From an uncultured beta proteobacterium (GTDB lineage: Bacteria; Pseudomonadota; Gammaproteobacteria; Burkholderiales; Rhodocyclaceae), in contig CAIVZW010000736.1 of the NCBI GenBank assembly GCA_903910495.1, positions 1-8,664 of the forward strand: a stretch of 8,664 nucleotides of DNA, given 5' to 3'. The notes below the pieces were generated by a model, which worked only from the letters and a program-made list of their open reading frames with translations, was not told the DNA's origin and did no database searches. This document shows positions 6,434-8,664 of the stretch, piece by piece. Numbering within the stretch: the first letter of the stretch is position 1; every line of letters begins with the position of its first letter. The position numbers were made by a program, and so were the translations under genes.

Positions 6434-6739
6434 ATGGATCAATCGAAGCGCTACGCCGATCTTGGCCTGAAGGAAGATGACCTGATCAAGGGCGGCCGGC
6501 ACATTTTGGTGGCCTACACGATGCAACCCAGGGCCGGGACCGGCTATCTGGAAGCGGCGGCACACTTTGCCGCCGAATCATCCACCGGCACCAACGTCGA
6601 AGTCTCGACCACCGACAGTTTCACCCGGCGGCTCGACGCGCAGGTTTATCACGCCGATGCCGCAAGCGGCGAACTGCGCATCGCCTTCCCGCTTGAACTC
6701 TTCGACCGCAGCATGAGCGACGGAAGCGGTCGGAAATGA
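6434..6739 (+). pseudogene. cbbM: Truncated form II RuBisCO large subunit (N-terminal fragment only)
   Basis: The 101-residue reading starts [18 protein letters not shown], the typical start of form II RuBisCO. It continues with [22 protein letters not shown] and ends [12 protein letters not shown], followed by four unrelated residues and TGA. Homology is co-linear and uninterrupted to about residue 97. Intact CbbM has about 460 residues, so the rest of the N-terminal domain and the whole catalytic barrel are gone, including Asn111, Lys166, the carbamylated Lys191 and Lys329. The N-domain residues that reach into the neighbouring subunit's active site (Glu48, Thr53, Asn54 in R. rubrum numbering) remain. 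Several usually conserved sites differ, for example [12 protein letters not shown] for the usual DDFTRGVDALVY. It cannot carboxylate by itself. It is most likely a deletion remnant, although the intact frame leaves open a retained small protein. No good Shine-Dalgarno sequence precedes ATG 6434. Confidence 0.85.
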
Positions 6740-6767
6740 CTTTTAATTATTTGTGACAACAGAACTC

Positions 6768-6775
6768 GAGGGAGA
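6768..6775 (+). promoter_or_regulatory. Shine-Dalgarno sequence fixing the GTG start at 6780
   Basis: GAGGGAGA lies 4-5 bases before GTG 6780. It is the clearest ribosome binding site in the window. It supports the GTG start, since the first in-frame ATG comes only at codon 66. The 40-base leader after the RuBisCO fragment is AT-rich (TTTTAATTATTTG), but no reliable promoter pair could be chosen in it. Confidence 0.75.
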
Positions 6776-6779
6776 ACAG

Positions 6780-8664
6780 GTGACTACTTCAGTTTATGGC
6801 GTTTGGGACGGCGAGGTTCACGACTTCCGCCGGACACAGTCGGGCGGGCCGCCATCCGTTCTGAAAGGCCTGGATGACTTTGCGCCTTACAACAAGACAA
6901 AGGCATTCATTGCCGACCGTGGCTTTCTGGTTTATGAGCGCGACACCAGTCTGGTTGAAGCCTTCAGCCAGTACATGGCACAGGCGGCCAGGGAATCCTG
7001 CGGCCGCTGCGCGCCCTGCCGCGTCGGCACGCAGCGCATTCGCGACCTGCTGCAGGATTTTTCCGGCGGCTCGACCGGCAAGGGCGTACTCGACAGCATC
7101 GAAGAAATTGCCCGGCAGATTACCGACACCTCGCTGTGTGGCCTGGGGCAATCCTGCGCCAGGGCGCTGCTCGATGCCTTGCAGCACTTCCGGGGTGAAT
7201 TCAAGCCGCTGACCCCGGCCCAGGCTGTTTTCCAGCACAGTTTTGTCTATACCACGGCGCCGTGCATCGAAGCCTGCCCGTCCAAGGTCGATGTGCCCAG
7301 GTACATCGATGGCGTCAAGGGCGGGAAATTTGACTTCGCCCTCGGAGTGGTGCTGGACAAATACTCGATGGCCGCCACCTGTGGCCGGGTATGCGTGCGT
7401 TTCTGCGAGACCGCCTGCCGCCGCAGCGCAGCCGAAGGTGCAGTGGGCATCCGCATGCTCAAGCGCTACGCCGCCGACCAGGCGATCACCAACGACCGCC
7501 TGCATTTCACGAAGAGTCCGCTGCAGCACAACAAGCGCGTGGCGGTCATTGGCGCCGGACCGGCCGGCATCACCTGTGCCTACAAGCTGTTGCTCGATGG
7601 CATACAGGTTGATGTGTTCGATGCCCAGAAAGCCGCCGGAGGAATGGCCTCGATCGGCATTCCCAGTTACCGGCTGCCCAAGGATGTGCTGAAGGCCGAA
7701 ACCGAGGACATCGTGCGCCAACTCGGAGGCGAATTCCACTATGGCAGGGTATTGGGCCAGGGCTTCACGGTCGATGACCTGTTGGCCAAGGGCTACGACG
7801 CGGTATTCCTCGGCTATGGTGCGAGCCAGGGCACTTTGCTCGGCATCCGCAACGAAGATCCGACGCTCGAAGGCTATGCTTCCGGCGTCGACTTCCTGCT
7901 CAAGGTGCACCAGCATGTCGAATATGGCGAACCATTTGCCGTGCAGGGCGACGTGCTGGTGGTTGGCGGCGGCAACGTGGCGATGGACTGCGTACGTTCG
8001 GCCCGGCGCATGGGCGCCCGCTCGGTGCACCTGATCTATCGCCGTACGGTCGAGGACATGCCGGCCGAACGCGACGAAGTCCTTGCCGCCGAACACGAAG
8101 GCGTCATCTTCCATTGCCTGAGCAACCCGTCCGGACTGGTGGTAGATAACGGCAGGGTCACCGGCGTGGATCTGGTCCGGATGCGCCAGACGGACCGCGA
8201 CGCCAAAGGCCGGCGCAATGTCGAGGCCATTCCGGGCTCGGAATTCGTGATGAATTGCGATCTGGTGGTGGCCGCCATCGGCCAGCAGGTCGACAAGAAC
8301 GTCCTTGCGCCGGAAGAAGGCATCGATCTGGATCGCTGGAACTGCATCACGGTCAATCCGGACACGCTGGAAACCTCGCGCAAGGGCGTGTTTGCCGGAG
8401 GCGATTGCGTACTCGGGCCGTTGACGCTGGTCAATGCGCTCGATCATGGCGAGCGCGCCGCGGCCAGCATCCGCGACTATCTGCTCAGTGGCGAAGTGCA
8501 TATCAGGCCGGCGCGCCGGATGCAAAATCTGCTGGCCAGAAACAGGCTGCTCGCGGATGAATGCCTGCACACCATGCCCTTGCACAAGAAACCGGCCTCG
8601 GTTCCGGAGCTCGATGCGGGCGAACGGATCAGTAACTTCGACGAAGTGGACCGGGTCATCACCA
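6780..8664 (+). CDS. NuoF-like 4Fe-4S domain fused to GltD/NfnB-like FAD/NAD(P)H oxidoreductase (3' partial)
   Basis: The frame opens with GTG 6780 and remains open for 628 codons to the window edge. Residues about 45-135 match the C-terminal N3-cluster domain of NuoF: ESCGRCAPCRVGTQR with Cys74, Cys77 and Cys80, then Cys120 in DTSLCGLGQSC. The FMN/NADH-binding part of NuoF is absent. Residues about 148-245 are a DPD/GltD-type Fe-S domain with CIEACP (Cys162, Cys166) and CGRVCVRFCETAC (Cys201, 205, 209, 213). An FAD site follows, VIGAGPAG from residue 256, and then an NAD(P)H site, VVGGGNVAMD from 394, with YRRTVEDMPAERDEV, the arrangement typical of NADPH-using GltD/PreT. The FAD-closing motif GVFAGGDCVLGPLTLVNAL lies near 540-560. 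The enzyme should pass electrons between NAD(P)H, FAD and Fe-S clusters to a partner, probably a subunit encoded downstream. SfrB of Geobacter SfrAB, as I recall it, and formate dehydrogenase-associated subunits are comparable; the true substrate is unknown. Confidence 0.85.
   Translation, partial: MTTSVYGVWDGEVHDFRRTQSGGPPSVLKGLDDFAPYNKTKAFIADRGFLVYERDTSLVEAFSQYMAQAARESCGRCAPCRVGTQRIRDLLQDFSGGSTGKGVLDSIEEIARQITDTSLCGLGQSCARALLDALQHFRGEFKPLTPAQAVFQHSFVYTTAPCIEACPSKVDVPRYIDGVKGGKFDFALGVVLDKYSMAATCGRVCVRFCETACRRSAAEGAVGIRMLKRYAADQAITNDRLHFTKSPLQHNKRVAVIGAGPAGITCAYKLLLDGIQVDVFDAQKAAGGMASIGIPSYRLPKDVLKAETEDIVRQLGGEFHYGRVLGQGFTVDDLLAKGYDAVFLGYGASQGTLLGIRNEDPTLEGYASGVDFLLKVHQHVEYGEPFAVQGDVLVVGGGNVAMDCVRSARRMGARSVHLIYRRTVEDMPAERDEVLAAEHEGVIFHCLSNPSGLVVDNGRVTGVDLVRMRQTDRDAKGRRNVEAIPGSEFVMNCDLVVAAIGQQVDKNVLAPEEGIDLDRWNCITVNPDTLETSRKGVFAGGDCVLGPLTLVNALDHGERAAASIRDYLLSGEVHIRPARRMQNLLARNRLLADECLHTMPLHKKPASVPELDAGERISNFDEVDRVIT

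Noticed and set aside
6434..6739. RuBisCO-like small subunit or a carboxysome protein as the identity of the 101-residue frame
   Set aside because: The start [10 protein letters not shown] and the block [13 protein letters not shown] are specific to the form II large subunit N-terminal domain. Small subunits and shell proteins do not have them.
6789..8585. Long minus-strand open frame of 598 codons
   Set aside because: It is the antisense shadow of the NuoF/GltD fusion gene. The plus-strand frame from 6780 carries all the recognisable motifs and a strong ribosome binding site. The shadow has no family features and results from G/C-ending codons.

Overview
The window is GC-rich with a strong G/C third-base preference. 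It looks like a betaproteobacterial chromosome, probably Rhodocyclales-like. That placement is inferred from three things: the gene order lipoprotein - purN - DUF3108 - RsmB/NOP methyltransferase, form II RuBisCO and CbbY relatives, and a REP-like repeat carrying the GAGCTTGTCGA core common in beta/gammaproteobacterial intergenic DNA. No tRNA, rRNA, CRISPR array, transposase or integrase was seen.

Left end (1-416, + strand): the tail of an unidentified gene, then a 62-residue two-helix membrane protein. A 177-base gap follows. It holds a sigma70-like promoter, three consecutive hairpins and a strong intrinsic terminator, which together look like an unannotated small RNA of about 98 nt (316-413).

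Centre (417-5348, - strand): five genes read right to left with almost no spacing (overlaps of 4, 4 and 1 bases and one 6-base gap), so almost certainly one operon. In order of transcription they are a predicted lipoprotein, purN (GAR transformylase of purine synthesis), a membrane-anchored DUF3108 periplasmic protein, an RsmB/NOP-type RNA m5C methyltransferase and an MscS-type channel. No terminator serving this strand was seen at its end; the operon converges on the small RNA terminator.

Divergent AT-rich gap (5349-5550): holds a REP-like repeat, a perfect 17-bp palindrome and a possible promoter for the minus operon.

Right end (5551-8664, + strand): cbbY (a CbbY-type HAD sugar-bisphosphate phosphatase), then a 101-codon fragment of a form II RuBisCO large subunit (cbbM) cut off inside its N-terminal domain. 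Next is a large flavoprotein starting at GTG 6780 and still open at the window edge. It joins a NuoF-like [4Fe-4S] domain to a GltD/NfnB/PreT-like FAD/NAD(P)H module. The cbbY-cbbM' pair suggests a Calvin-cycle locus that lost its carboxylase through an internal deletion, or a fragment kept for another purpose.

The observations most worth a second look are the RuBisCO fragment beside an intact cbbY, the candidate small RNA, and the iron-sulphur ligand pattern of the fusion oxidoreductase. I see no clear defence or other wholly new multi-gene system.
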